Notes: generated by a model not told the origin, from the sequence alone. 64,000 bases of DNA from Vulcanimicrobiota bacterium (GCA_027307235.1 DAHUXH010000008.1:91224-155223), one strand, 5' to 3'. Counted from the first letter of the stretch, positions 26,196 to 34,900 are shown. Numbers and translations: made by a program.

Positions 26196-27184
26196 TGGCG
26201 GAAGTTCTCGCACGGCCCGGGTCGTTGCGCTTGCGCGAGATCGCGGCGGATGCCTATGCGCGGCTGGTGCTGCCGCTAACGGCGGAACTCTGGGCAGGAC
26301 GTCGCGATTTCGACACCTACGTTCGGCAGACGCGCGACATCGCGCACTCCGGGTATGGCCGGCGCGCGTACCGGACCATCGGACTTTTCGACGGCGAGCA
26401 CTTGCTCGCGTCGTGCAAGACGTACGAACGCACGGTCAAAGACGGTCGATTGCGATTGCGCGCACTCGGTATCGGCGCGGTATTCACTCCCGTCGAGCAG
26501 CGCGGATGCGGCTATGCAAGCGCGATGCTCGCCATGCTGCTCGACCGGTGCGCGAGCGACGGCCACGACCTCGCCTTTCTCTATTCCGACATCCGGCCGG
26601 CGTTCTACGCTGACCTCGGATTCATCGAACTGCCGTCGCGGTCGATTTCGTTCCGTGCCGATCTGCTGCCGAAATCGCGCGTCGAAGTCGATACGCTGCG
26701 CGATACCGATTGGGCGGCGATCCGTTCGTGCTACGCCGCCTTCGAGCGCCTGACGGAGCGCGGCTTCACGCGGCCGCCGCTGGTGTGGGAGTGGATTCGG
26801 CTGCGCGTGCGGCACGACTCCGAGCACACGCGCGGCACGCCTGCTAATCTCGTCATCCGCGACAATGGTTCGGTTGCCGCGTACGTCTTCGGCGTGCGCA
26901 TCCCCGAACGCGACGCTTACGTGTTCGACGAATTCGGCTTCGCTGACGCCCGTTGGCGAGAACTCGTCGCGCCGCTGCTGCGCAGCGCCGCCGGCGATTT
27001 GCAGCGCGTCGCCGGTTGGCTGCCGCCTGCGGGCGCGCGAGAACTCATTCCACGAGGCTCGGTGAGAAAACGCACCGATGCCATCCTGATGATGGCTCCG
27101 GTGTCGCCGCACGCACGCCGCATGGCCGCGGCGATCGCAGCGCGGCGCGCCGACGACTTCGCTTGGAGTACCGACCACATCTAA
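26195..27184 (+). CDS. Eis-like GNAT acetyltransferase
   Basis: A 329-residue acyltransferase. An N-terminal GNAT domain contains LRLRALGIGAVFTPVEQRGCGYASAMLAMLL, the acetyl-CoA-binding R/QxxGxG/A region, and LYSDIRPAFYADLGF, typical of Eis/YdcC-like proteins. The second half (about 170-329) looks like a second, degenerate GNAT or SCP2-like domain. The substrate is unknown. It overlaps the helicase stop by one base (TGATG), so the nuclease-helicase-GNAT genes form one operon. Its end overlaps dinB, which converges, by four bases. Confidence 0.8.
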   Translation: MAEVLARPGSLRLREIAADAYARLVLPLTAELWAGRRDFDTYVRQTRDIAHSGYGRRAYRTIGLFDGEHLLASCKTYERTVKDGRLRLRALGIGAVFTPVEQRGCGYASAMLAMLLDRCASDGHDLAFLYSDIRPAFYADLGFIELPSRSISFRADLLPKSRVEVDTLRDTDWAAIRSCYAAFERLTERGFTRPPLVWEWIRLRVRHDSEHTRGTPANLVIRDNGSVAAYVFGVRIPERDAYVFDEFGFADARWRELVAPLLRSAAGDLQRVAGWLPPAGARELIPRGSVRKRTDAILMMAPVSPHARRMAAAIAARRADDFAWSTDHI

Positions 27185-28245
27185 GAGACGATCTGCGGGG
27201 CCGCCTCAAACAGACTGGTCTGTTTTTCCATGCCGGCGACGAGCGAGCCGACGCGCAAACCCAGCAAGCGCACCGGAGCGCCATTGAGCGCGGCGCGCGT
27301 CAAGCAGTGCCCGGCAGCGGCGAAGATGCGCTCGGCGTCGCGCGTCGGAACCGCCAGCCGGGTCTGACGACCGAACACACGGAAGTCGGCGCGCTTGATC
27401 TTGATACCGACGGTCGCGGCGCTGAGGTCTTCGAGTTCGAGCTTGCGCGCCACGTCGAACGCTTGCTCGCGCAACACCTCGCGCAGACGCGCCTCGTCGC
27501 GAACGTCGAACTCGAACGTCTCTTCGCTCGAGATGGACTTCGTTTCGCGGTCGGGCTCGACGCGGCGGCGATCGACTCCGCGCGCCAATTCACGCACGTT
27601 GTCGAACCACGACCCGAAGAGCGCGCGTGCGCGCGCATCATCCAATGTCGCGACGTCGGCAATCGTCGTCACGCCGGCCTGCGCCAAACGCGCCTGCGTC
27701 TTTGGGCCGATACCCCACAAACGCCCGGCGGGGAGCGGCGCCAGAAACGCTCGCTCATCGCCCGGAGGTACCGCCAGCATCCCGTTGGGCTTGCACTGGT
27801 CCGACGCGATCTTTGCGATCATCTTCCCGGTCGCGATGCCGACACTGATCGTCAGCCCGGTGCGCGCCAGCACGTCGGTGCGCAGCTTCACCACTTCGGC
27901 CACCGCGGTTTCGCTGCCGGCCTCACCCAAATCGATAAACGCTTCATCGAGTGAGAGCGCCTCGACCGGATATCCGCGCTCGGCGACGATGTCGAAAATC
28001 TGTCGCGAAACGGCTTTGTACTTCGCCATGTCGGGTGCGACGACGATCAGGTGCGGACACAGTTCGAGTGCGCGATACAGCGGGACGGCGGACCGCACGC
28101 CGTAAGGGCGGGCTTCATACGATGCGGTGAGCACGACCGCGCGACGGCTCGATCCGGCGATCGCCACCGGTTTGCCGCGCAGGCTCGGATCGTCGCGGAT
28201 CGCGACGCTCGCGTAGAACGCGTCGACGTCGAAGTGCGCGATCAC
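27181..28245 (-). CDS. dinB: DNA polymerase IV (Y-family)
   Basis: Translesion polymerase of 354 residues. Catalytic acidic motifs are DVDAFYASV (D6, D8) and SLDEAFIDL (98-106). GIATGKMIAKIASDQCKPNG, a LWGIGPKTQARL helix-hairpin-helix and a little-finger domain follow. Near the C-terminus KQTSLFEAA matches the QxSLF beta-clamp-binding peptide. GTG start at 28245 overlaps the nfo stop (GTGA), suggesting co-expression with a base-excision repair enzyme. No LexA box is evident immediately upstream of the operon. Confidence 0.96.
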   Translation of the reverse strand: MIAHFDVDAFYASVAIRDDPSLRGKPVAIAGSSRRAVVLTASYEARPYGVRSAVPLYRALELCPHLIVVAPDMAKYKAVSRQIFDIVAERGYPVEALSLDEAFIDLGEAGSETAVAEVVKLRTDVLARTGLTISVGIATGKMIAKIASDQCKPNGMLAVPPGDERAFLAPLPAGRLWGIGPKTQARLAQAGVTTIADVATLDDARARALFGSWFDNVRELARGVDRRRVEPDRETKSISSEETFEFDVRDEARLREVLREQAFDVARKLELEDLSAATVGIKIKRADFRVFGRQTRLAVPTRDAERIFAAAGHCLTRAALNGAPVRLLGLRVGSLVAGMEKQTSLFEAAPQIVS

Positions 28246-29084
28246 GCCGCCTCGGTGAGCAACTCCCGGATGGCCGCCAGGTTACGCATGTCGTCTTCTT
28301 CTTCGCCGGGAGTCTCAAGGATTGCCGTCTTGTCGCGCAGTTCCGCATGCGCCACGAGCGCGCGAAACCCGTCGAGGCCGATGTTGCCGCGTCCGATGTG
28401 AAAGTGCCGGTCGCGATTTCCGCCGAGCGGCACTTCGGTGTCGTTGAAATGAAACATGTGGATGCGATCGATACCGATCTTCGTGCCGGCCTCGTCGACG
28501 AAGGCGTTCGCACCGGCTTCAGTGTGGATGTCGTAGCCCGCGGCCCAGGCGTGCGCCGTGTCCAGACAGACGCCGAGTTGCGGATGGCCGATCGTCTTCA
28601 CGAACGCTCCCAGCTCTTCGAGCGTTCCGCCGGCGAGCGCCCCGGCTCCGGCCGAATTTTCCATGATCAGGTAGACGCCCGGCTTGATATCCTCGAGGGC
28701 CGCTTCAAGCTTCTTGCAGATGGCGACGAAACTCTCGTTGCGATCGCGTTTGCCGTGCGAACCCAAGTGCGTGTTGACCAGCCGAATCTTCCCGATGGCA
28801 GCGACTTCCAGATCGTGCTTGAGCAGTCCGAGCGACCCGTAAGAAATTTTGTTGTCTTCGCTGCCGAGGTTGATCAAGTACGAGGTATGGATGACGCACG
28901 GATCGATGCCGGCTTCGGCTCGCAGTTTCGCGAATTCAAGCAGCGCCGCTTCGTCGATCGGGGTCTTCCGGTAGCTGCGCGGATTGCTCGAAAAAATCTG
29001 CACCGCGTCGCAGCCGAGGCGCTTGGCATAATCGAGCGCCGCCGGATACCCGTCACCGATGCGCACGTGGACGCCGATTCGCAT
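28242..29084 (-). CDS. nfo: Endonuclease IV (AP endonuclease)
   Basis: Cleaves DNA 5' to abasic sites. The 280-residue TIM-barrel protein contains IGVHVRIGDGYPAALDYAKRLGCDAVQIF, VIHTSYLINLGS, LVNTHLGSHGKRD, LIMENSAGAG, GVCLDTAHAWAAGYD and HMFHFNDTEVPLGGNRDRHFHIG. These hold the expected zinc-binding His, Glu and Asp residues. It lies between a methyltransferase gene (8 bases) and dinB (4-base overlap). Confidence 0.97.
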   Translation of the reverse strand: MRIGVHVRIGDGYPAALDYAKRLGCDAVQIFSSNPRSYRKTPIDEAALLEFAKLRAEAGIDPCVIHTSYLINLGSEDNKISYGSLGLLKHDLEVAAIGKIRLVNTHLGSHGKRDRNESFVAICKKLEAALEDIKPGVYLIMENSAGAGALAGGTLEELGAFVKTIGHPQLGVCLDTAHAWAAGYDIHTEAGANAFVDEAGTKIGIDRIHMFHFNDTEVPLGGNRDRHFHIGRGNIGLDGFRALVAHAELRDKTAILETPGEEEDDMRNLAAIRELLTEAA

Positions 29085-29092
29085 GATAAATC

Positions 29093-29818
29093 CTACTGCT
29101 TGGTTCCCAGATAGAGGTACTGCGTGTAGCTGATCGGGAGCATGAAATCATCGCTGCCGAAACGCTCTTGCAGACGTTTACGTAACTCGGCGATATACTG
29201 CGGCACGCGCGCACCGAATGCCTGACGCACGTCGATACGCTCGGCTTCGATTGCGAGGAACTTCTCCACCTGAATGAAGACCCTCCAAGGAAGCACTCTC
29301 AACGTCGGGTTCACGAGCCCTGCCGCGTAGAACTCGCGGAATCCGCCGGTGAGGCCGCCCGAGACCGGTTCGCTCCCGAGCGCCCGCGCCGACGCTTCGC
29401 TCAGCGATCGCGTGGCGTCGTCGCTCATGTTGTACTTCCACCACACGGCGATGCGGCCGCCCGGCTTGAGGACGCGCACCATCTCGCCCAATGCGATCAC
29501 TCGGTCGAAGCGATGCAGCGCCTGCGCGCTGATGACGGCGTCGAAATCATTCGCTCCGAACGGCAAACGATCGAGTTCAACTTTGGTGAAGGTCGCGCTC
29601 GGCATGCGCGTTCGCGCGGCCGCAAGGGTCTCGTCATTCTCGCCGACACCGGTGACTTGATAGCGGTTACTGACCAGCGGTTCGCTCGCGACGCCGAAGC
29701 CGCATGCGTAGTCGAGCACCCGCATGCCGGGCCGAATACCATACTGGAAGAGCGCGTCATACAACTCCCGCGAATACCCGGCGCGCGCATCGTAGAGAAA
29801 ATCGACGGTATTGGTCAT
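29093..29818 (-). CDS. SAM-dependent methyltransferase (class I)
   Basis: 241 residues with motif I VLDYACGFGVASEPL (about 35-49), a motif II-like acidic loop and FDAVISAQALHRFDRV, then LKPGGRIAVWWKYN (motif III region). This matches the Methyltransf_11 arrangement. The substrate is unknown. The C-terminal half (about 150-241) is not family-specific. It is translationally coupled to scpB by an ATGA overlap and followed closely by nfo. Position within scpAB-nfo-dinB gives no specific functional clue. Confidence 0.82.
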   Translation of the reverse strand: MTNTVDFLYDARAGYSRELYDALFQYGIRPGMRVLDYACGFGVASEPLVSNRYQVTGVGENDETLAAARTRMPSATFTKVELDRLPFGANDFDAVISAQALHRFDRVIALGEMVRVLKPGGRIAVWWKYNMSDDATRSLSEASARALGSEPVSGGLTGGFREFYAAGLVNPTLRVLPWRVFIQVEKFLAIEAERIDVRQAFGARVPQYIAELRKRLQERFGSDDFMLPISYTQYLYLGTKQ

Positions 29819-30516
29819 GAGCCCGCGGCGGTTTCCTCGGCGTGGGCGTCCACTGGAACGTCGGCAGCAGCATTCGCCGCAGCCATCTGCGCGGCTATTC
29901 CCGCGGTCAGGAGATCGAGTTCGAGCGGCTGCCCGGCTTCAAGTTCGAGTTGCGGAAGATCGTCGAGCGAGCGCAGCCCGAACGATTCCAAGAACGCCGG
30001 CGTCGTTTCGTACTGCATCGGACGCCCTACCACGTCTTTGCGCCCGGCTTCAGCGATCAAGCCGCGTTCGAGTAACGTGCTCAGGACGCTGTCGGAGTTG
30101 ACGCCGCGTATCGCCTCGATCTCCCCGCGCGTCGACGGCTGCGTGTATGCAACGATCGCCAGCGTTTCGAGCGCGGGTGTGGAGAGCGTGCTCTTGGGCG
30201 GAAGCAGGTACGCTTCGACGACATCTCGCGCGAGCGGCGAACTCGCGAAGCGAAACCCGCCGGCGACCTGCCGAAGCACGATGCCGCGGTCAACATAGGT
30301 TTCTTCTAAGCGCGCCAGCGTCGCCGCTACTTCTCGTTCTTCCGAGCGAACGAGCTTTGCGATCTGCTTGATCGACAGCGGCTCGCTCGCGACAAAGAGC
30401 AGCGCCTCGATCGGCGTCTGCAACCGCGCAACCGCTTGTTCAAGCAGCACTGCTTCGTCGACGTGGTCGAATTCTTCAGAGAGGACCGGTTCGAGTTCAA
30501 CTTCTTCCGTGATCAC
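29815..30516 (-). CDS. scpB: Segregation and condensation protein B
   Basis: Kleisin-interacting subunit of the SMC-ScpAB condensin. About 233 residues with two winged helices: IEALLFVASEPLSIKQIAKLV at the start, GFRFASSPLARDVVEAYL, then LSTPALETLAIVAYTQPSTRGEIEAIRGVNSDSVL and LIAEAGRKDVVGRPMQYETT. GTG 30516 is chosen because it forms a GTGA overlap with scpA and gives the family length; the longer frame adds an arginine-rich run that reads through scpA. The acidic/alanine-rich tail is a linker. Confidence 0.95.
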   Translation of the reverse strand: MITEEVELEPVLSEEFDHVDEAVLLEQAVARLQTPIEALLFVASEPLSIKQIAKLVRSEEREVAATLARLEETYVDRGIVLRQVAGGFRFASSPLARDVVEAYLLPPKSTLSTPALETLAIVAYTQPSTRGEIEAIRGVNSDSVLSTLLERGLIAEAGRKDVVGRPMQYETTPAFLESFGLRSLDDLPQLELEAGQPLELDLLTAGIAAQMAAANAAADVPVDAHAEETAAGS

Positions 30517-31280
30517 GATGTGCCTTCGGGGTGAGTGAGGACGGCAAACAAACGAATGTCGTCGAAGAGTTCGGCCTGTTCGTAGGCGACTCGACGGCGA
30601 CGGATCAGTTCCAGAATCGCAAGAAAGGTCACGATGATCGACTCGCGACCCAATTCGGCGCACAGCGCCGAGAACAGCACCTCGCCGGTCTCGCGAATAC
30701 GCCGCGCGATATAGTCCATCTGCGCGAGCAAGGTGACGCGTTCGCGGGCGATCGAGCGTTTTTCCGGGCGCGCCGTCTTGAGCATCGAGATGAAGGCACG
30801 CACCAACTTGTCGGCATCGATGCGATAGCGCTGCACAAGCTCGCTGCTCGGGTCGCCCGAATCGCGATAGAAAAACGCGGAGGCTTCGAGCGCGCGGCTG
30901 CGCAGGTCCTCGCCGATCTCTCGATACTGCGAGTAGGCGATCAACCGTTGGCGCAGCCGCTCTTCGACTTGCTCGGGCGAGTCGTCACCTTCGTCGAGCA
31001 GTTCGGTCGGGATGGGCGGCAGCAGCGCCTTCGATTTCAGGAAGACCAGCGTAGCGGCGATGACCAGGTACTCGGCGGCAACCTCGACGTCGATCGACTC
31101 CATCAGCGAGATGTAGTCGAGATACTGAGCGGCCACCGACGCGAGCGGCACGGTCGCGATGTCGAGCTGCTTCTCCTTGACGAGATGAAGCAAGAGATCG
31201 AGCGGTCCGTCAAAGACCGCGAGTTGGACATGGCATGCGCGCTCATCCGTGGCGGCACCGTCGTTCGGGCGGGCGTCCAT
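30513..31280 (-). CDS. scpA: Segregation and condensation protein A (kleisin)
   Basis: About 255 residues from ATG 31280. The N-terminal domain VQLAVFDGPLDLLLHLVKEKQLDIATVPL binds the SMC neck and is diagnostic. YLVIAATLVFLKSKALLPP follows, and the C-terminal winged helix (IIVTFLAILELIRRRRV) contacts the SMC head. The longer in-frame extension upstream reads antisense to the NUDIX gene and is not credible. The NUDIX gene is 23 bases upstream and scpB overlaps downstream. Confidence 0.94.
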   Translation of the reverse strand: MDARPNDGAATDERACHVQLAVFDGPLDLLLHLVKEKQLDIATVPLASVAAQYLDYISLMESIDVEVAAEYLVIAATLVFLKSKALLPPIPTELLDEGDDSPEQVEERLRQRLIAYSQYREIGEDLRSRALEASAFFYRDSGDPSSELVQRYRIDADKLVRAFISMLKTARPEKRSIARERVTLLAQMDYIARRIRETGEVLFSALCAELGRESIIVTFLAILELIRRRRVAYEQAELFDDIRLFAVLTHPEGTS

Positions 31281-31303
31281 GGGCGTGTCGTGGGCGAGGA
31301 TGC

Positions 31304-31783
31304 TCAAGAGGTCTTCTGTTCGATCGCTCGTGCCACGATCGGCACGTCGCCGAATGCAGCCGGATTCGCGCTCACGTATTCGATTGCCAAGTCGATCAGG
31401 CGCTTCTCGTTGACGTAGCGCAAGGCTCTGCGCGCTGCCCCGATGTCGAACCAGCGGGCCTCGTCGACCTCGTGATCGTGGTTGGCGACGTCGCCCGAGA
31501 GGTAGCGCATAAGGAAGAACGTGACGCTCTTCTTGTGCTTGGCCTGATTGACGTAGAACCAATACGAAATCTCGTTGAGGCGCATCAGGATCTCTCCCCA
31601 GCACCCGGTCTCCTCGCGCACTTCGCGAATGGCCGCTTGCTCTTTGGATTCGCGCGGTTCCACGTGCCCTTTGGGCAAGGTCCAAACGCGCGGCGAACCG
31701 CGCCCGATCAAAAGCGCATCAAAGCCGGACTCGTGCGGTCGTAACACGAGCCCACCGGCCGAAACCTCGTACTTGATACGCAT
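31304..31783 (-). CDS. NUDIX hydrolase
   Basis: 159 residues from ATG 31783, which has AAGGGG 7-12 bases upstream. The NUDIX box GHVEPRESKEQAAIREVREETG (22 residues, around position 39-60) is complete. SPRVWTLPKGHVE before it resembles Ap4A/diphosphoinositol or MutT-like enzymes. Hydrolyses a nucleoside diphosphate linked to some moiety; the substrate cannot be deduced. It is first in the leftward run NUDIX-scpA-scpB-methyltransferase-nfo-dinB. An upstream extension containing ADTLADVLADLLAD repeats comes from the tandem repeat at 31959 and is unlikely to be translated. Confidence 0.9.
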   Translation of the reverse strand: MRIKYEVSAGGLVLRPHESGFDALLIGRGSPRVWTLPKGHVEPRESKEQAAIREVREETGCWGEILMRLNEISYWFYVNQAKHKKSVTFFLMRYLSGDVANHDHEVDEARWFDIGAARRALRYVNEKRLIDLAIEYVSANPAAFGDVPIVARAIEQKTS

Positions 31784-31958
31784 CACCAGACCCCTTAGAG
31801 GTGCGGCAAGGGCGCCCGAACGGTGCGCCCTGATTACCCCCATTATAGCGCCCGCCACCAAGAAGAGCCTGCCAGAAGGATCATCCTCTTTTTGCGCGAG
31901 GGCCTCCGCTCGGGCGTCCCGGAAAGACGACCTGATTGAGGATCGCGTGCCAGTCCGG

Positions 31959-32001
31959 TCGGCCAAGAGATCGGCCAAGACATCGGCCAAAGTATCGGCC
32001 A
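31959..32001 (+). repeat. Short tandem repeat, 12-bp unit, 3.6 copies
   Basis: TCGGCCAAGAGA, TCGGCCAAGACA, TCGGCCAAAGTA and a final TCGGCCA. It ends 8 bases before the -35 hexamer of the fic promoter. It could be a row of regulator-binding sites or a simple replication-slippage repeat. Confidence 0.85.
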
Positions 32002-32009
32002 CCTACACA

Positions 32010-32039
32010 TCGACACCGAGGGTTTTTCTAGGATATACT
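32010..32039 (+). promoter_or_regulatory. Sigma-70-type promoter for fic
   Basis: TCGACA (32010-32015), an 18-base spacer and TATACT (32034-32039). The GTG of the fic gene follows 7 bases after the -10, so the mRNA would be leaderless if that GTG is used. Confidence 0.65.
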
Positions 32040-32046
32040 TGGCTCT

Positions 32047-33273
32047 GTGAGCCAGAAGAGACCGGCCAATCTCAAAGAAGATGAGTCGCCACAGCGGATC
32101 GAGCCGACGATGCTCGACAATCCCAACACAGCAATCCGTGACCTACTCGTGGAGGTTGCCCGCTCTTCCAATGAGCTAGGAACCCGCCTTCATCCCATGA
32201 CGGCGGCGAGCCTCGCTGCGCTCGTGCGCATTATGAACGCGTACTACAGCAACCTCATCGAAGGGCATAACACGCTGCCGCGCGATATCGCGTGCGCGCT
32301 CGTCGGTAAACTCTCCGACGTCCCTGAACGCCGAATACTTCAACTCGAAGCCGCGTCACACGTGCGAGTACAGGCGCAGATCGATCAGATGGCGGCCGAA
32401 GGGTCGCTTCCGGAACCCGCGTCGAGCAAATTCATCACCTGGATTCATCGCTCATTCTACGAGAATGCGCCGGAAGAACTGCTCCACGTTCGCGAAAACG
32501 ACCCGGATTATCGTATGCTGCCTGGCGCCTTTCGGCACGAGCGCAAAGAGGATGTTGTCGTTGGCCGGCACCAGCCGCCAACGAGCGTCATGATCGGCCG
32601 ATTCATGCGGTACTTCGAGGAGCGATATCGCTTCGAGCAGATGGGGCCCTCAGATCGGATACTCTCCATTGCCGCTGCGCATCATCGATTCAACTACATC
32701 CACCCCTTCCCCGATGGCAACGGTCGCGTCAGTCGGCTGATGAGCCACGCCATGGCGCATGCAGCCGGTATCGGGTCTCATGGATTGTGGTCCATCTCGC
32801 GAGGGTTAGCGCGCGGGCTTTCCTCGCGCACAGAGTACAAGACAAAACTCGATGAAGCCGACACGCCACGCCGCGGCGAGCTCGATGGTCGCGGAAATCT
32901 CTCCCGTGACGCGCTTGCGCGGTTCACGGAGTGGTTTCTAACGGTTGAGCTTGATCAGATCACGTTCATGGCAAGCCTTTTTGACCTTCAGAAACTTTCC
33001 GAGCGCTTACGTCATTTCGTTGATCGTCACGAACAGCTCAAGCGGGAGTCGTATCTGTTGCTTGACGCCGCACTTACGCGCGGCGAATTCGCTCGCGGAA
33101 TGGCCCCATCGATCACCGGCCTTCCTGAACGCACCTCTCGTCGCCTCTTGGAAGACCTGCTCAAAGAGGAGCTGCTGGCATCCGCAACGCCAAAGGGTCC
33201 GGTGTCGCTGCGCTTCCCGCAACCCCACGCCGAGTGGCTCTTTCCGCGCCTGTTCGATCCTACAGTGACTTGA
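32047..33273 (+). CDS. Fic family protein (AMPylator type), class II
   Basis: 408 residues. The Fic catalytic motif HPFPDGNGRVSR is at 219-230 with the catalytic His intact. An N-terminal inhibitory helix SNLIEG (68-73) matches [ST]xxxE[GN], so this is an auto-inhibited class II Fic. A C-terminal winged-helix-like segment (about 320-400, SITGLPERTSRRLLEDLLKEELL) may bind DNA. Fic proteins usually transfer AMP to protein hydroxyls; the target is unknown. GTG 32047 sits at the predicted transcription start; ATG 32110 is the alternative. It stands alone and converges on gcvPB across repeat copy D. Confidence 0.93.
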   Translation: MSQKRPANLKEDESPQRIEPTMLDNPNTAIRDLLVEVARSSNELGTRLHPMTAASLAALVRIMNAYYSNLIEGHNTLPRDIACALVGKLSDVPERRILQLEAASHVRVQAQIDQMAAEGSLPEPASSKFITWIHRSFYENAPEELLHVRENDPDYRMLPGAFRHERKEDVVVGRHQPPTSVMIGRFMRYFEERYRFEQMGPSDRILSIAAAHHRFNYIHPFPDGNGRVSRLMSHAMAHAAGIGSHGLWSISRGLARGLSSRTEYKTKLDEADTPRRGELDGRGNLSRDALARFTEWFLTVELDQITFMASLFDLQKLSERLRHFVDRHEQLKRESYLLLDAALTRGEFARGMAPSITGLPERTSRRLLEDLLKEELLASATPKGPVSLRFPQPHAEWLFPRLFDPTVT

Positions 33274-33302
33274 AAGAGTCCATTGTCTCAAACCATGACG
33301 CA

Positions 33303-33407
33303 GGGGAAGCCCTGATGTACGTCAGGCCGAGGCGCGGAGAGGCGAAGTGTACTACGGGTACACGAGCCTCTCCGCAACGACGGCCTGGCTTACATCAAGG
33401 CTTCCCC
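33303..33407 (-). repeat. Dispersed palindromic repeat, copy D
   Basis: A 105-bp palindrome with outer arms GGGGAAGCCCTGATGTACG and CTTACATCAAGGCTTCCCC, which pair at 17 of 19 positions. The tip is GTGTAC, TACGG, GTACAC. The last codons and TGA stop (33395-33397) of gcvPB lie inside the right arm. It separates the convergent fic and gcvPB genes. Confidence 0.93.
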
Positions 33408-34900
33408 GGGTGCCAGCGGAGGTCGGGGTGGCGTGCCGCGCGCGTCTCGTCGACGCGACCGACGACAGTGTTCTTCGGCGCGTCGAGAATCGATTGCGGA
33501 TCGGTCTTCGCGGTCGCGACGATCTCGCGCAGCGCCGCGATGAAGACGTCGAGCGTCTCTTTCGATTCCGTCTCGGTCGGTTCGATCATCAGACATTCAG
33601 GCACGATCAGCGGGAAGTACATCGTCGGCGCCATGAAGCCACGATCGAGCAGCGCTTTGGCGATGTCGAGTGCGCGCACGCCGGTCTCTTTTTTGAGTTC
33701 CTGCGCGGAAGCCACGAACTCGTGGCGACAGATCTCGTCGTACGGCGTCGTCAGCACGTCGCGCACGTTCACGCGAATGTAGTTCGCGTTGAGCACGGCA
33801 AGCGCAGAGACTTTCTTGAGGCCCTCGGCTCCGTTGGCGTAGATGTACGCGAGCGCGCGCACCGCGTGCGCGAAGTTCGACCAGAACGAGCGCATCGGAC
33901 CGATCGATTTCGGGCGGTCGAAGTCGAGGGTGAACGTGAGCCGGTCGCTCGGAGCGGTGCTTGCGTCGCCGTTGGAGCGTTGCTTGGCGACGACCACCGG
34001 TGTCGGCAGGTAGTCGATCAGGTGCGCCGCGACGCCGACCGGACCGTGACCCGCGCCGCCGCCGCCGTGCGGGATCGTGAACGTCTTGTGCGTGTTGAGA
34101 TGCATCAGGTCGAAACCCATGTCGCCGGGACGCGCGTTGCCCATCAGCGCGTTGGCGTTGGCTCCGTCGTAATACATCAATCCGCCCGCAGCGTGAACGG
34201 CCGCCGTGATCTCGTGGACGTGATCTTCAAAGAGACCGAGCGTGTTTGGATTGGTCATCATGCACACGGCCGTATCCGGGCCGAGCACCTTCTTGATCTC
34301 ATCGACGCTCACGCGTCCGCGCGCGTCGCTCGGAATCGAGATGACCTTGAATCCGCACATCGCCGCCGACGCGGGATTGGTCCCATGCGCGGTGTCCGGA
34401 ACGATCACTTTGTCGCGGTGGGTCTCGCCGCGATCTTTGAAGTATTTCTTGGCGATGAGCAGCGCCGCGAGTTCGGCGTGCGCGCCTGCCGACGGATTCA
34501 GGCTGAACGCCGCCATGCCGAACAACGATGCAAGCGATCGTTCCAGTTCATACATGACTTGCAGCGCGCCCTGCGAGAGTTCATCCGGCGCGTACGGATG
34601 CAGATCGCGAAAACCCGGAAGGTTCGCCATCGCGTCGTTGATGCGCGGATTGTATTTCATCGTGCAGGAGCCGAGGGGATAGAAGCCCAGATCAATGCCG
34701 AACGTGCGCTGCGACAGGCGTGTGAAGTGACGCACCACATCGAGTTCGCTGTTGTCGGGCAGCGGCAGGTCATCGCGCAGCAATGCCTTGGGCAGAAATG
34801 CGTCGAGCGACGCCCCGGCATCGACGTAACGGTTCGCGCGCCCCTCTTGACCTTCGTCGAAGATGAGCGCGACGCCGGAGTCAGACGCCAGCGGGGACAT
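33395..34900 (-). CDS. gcvPB: Glycine dehydrogenase (decarboxylating) subunit 2
   Basis: C-terminal half of a split P-protein: decarboxylates glycine and passes aminomethyl to GcvH lipoate. 501 residues. The PLP lysine is in LNTHKTFTIPHGGGGAGHGPVG, with FSLNPSAGAHAELAAL, VIVPDTAHGTNPASA and MMTNPNTLGLFE as further signatures. The start overlaps the end of gcvPA by 20 bases. The last three residues before the stop (GKP) are encoded by repeat copy D, so the repeat appears to have replaced or trimmed the natural C-terminus. Confidence 0.96.
   Translation of the reverse strand: MSPLASDSGVALIFDEGQEGRANRYVDAGASLDAFLPKALLRDDLPLPDNSELDVVRHFTRLSQRTFGIDLGFYPLGSCTMKYNPRINDAMANLPGFRDLHPYAPDELSQGALQVMYELERSLASLFGMAAFSLNPSAGAHAELAALLIAKKYFKDRGETHRDKVIVPDTAHGTNPASAAMCGFKVISIPSDARGRVSVDEIKKVLGPDTAVCMMTNPNTLGLFEDHVHEITAAVHAAGGLMYYDGANANALMGNARPGDMGFDLMHLNTHKTFTIPHGGGGAGHGPVGVAAHLIDYLPTPVVVAKQRSNGDASTAPSDRLTFTLDFDRPKSIGPMRSFWSNFAHAVRALAYIYANGAEGLKKVSALAVLNANYIRVNVRDVLTTPYDEICRHEFVASAQELKKETGVRALDIAKALLDRGFMAPTMYFPLIVPECLMIEPTETESKETLDVFIAALREIVATAKTDPQSILDAPKNTVVGRVDETRAARHPDLRWHPGKP

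Noticed and set aside
31784..32046. N-terminal extension of the NUDIX protein through the tandem repeat
   Set aside because: It would add about 70 residues including ADTLADVLADLLAD encoded by the 12-bp repeats. The internal ATG 31783 has a ribosome-binding site and gives the standard NUDIX length.
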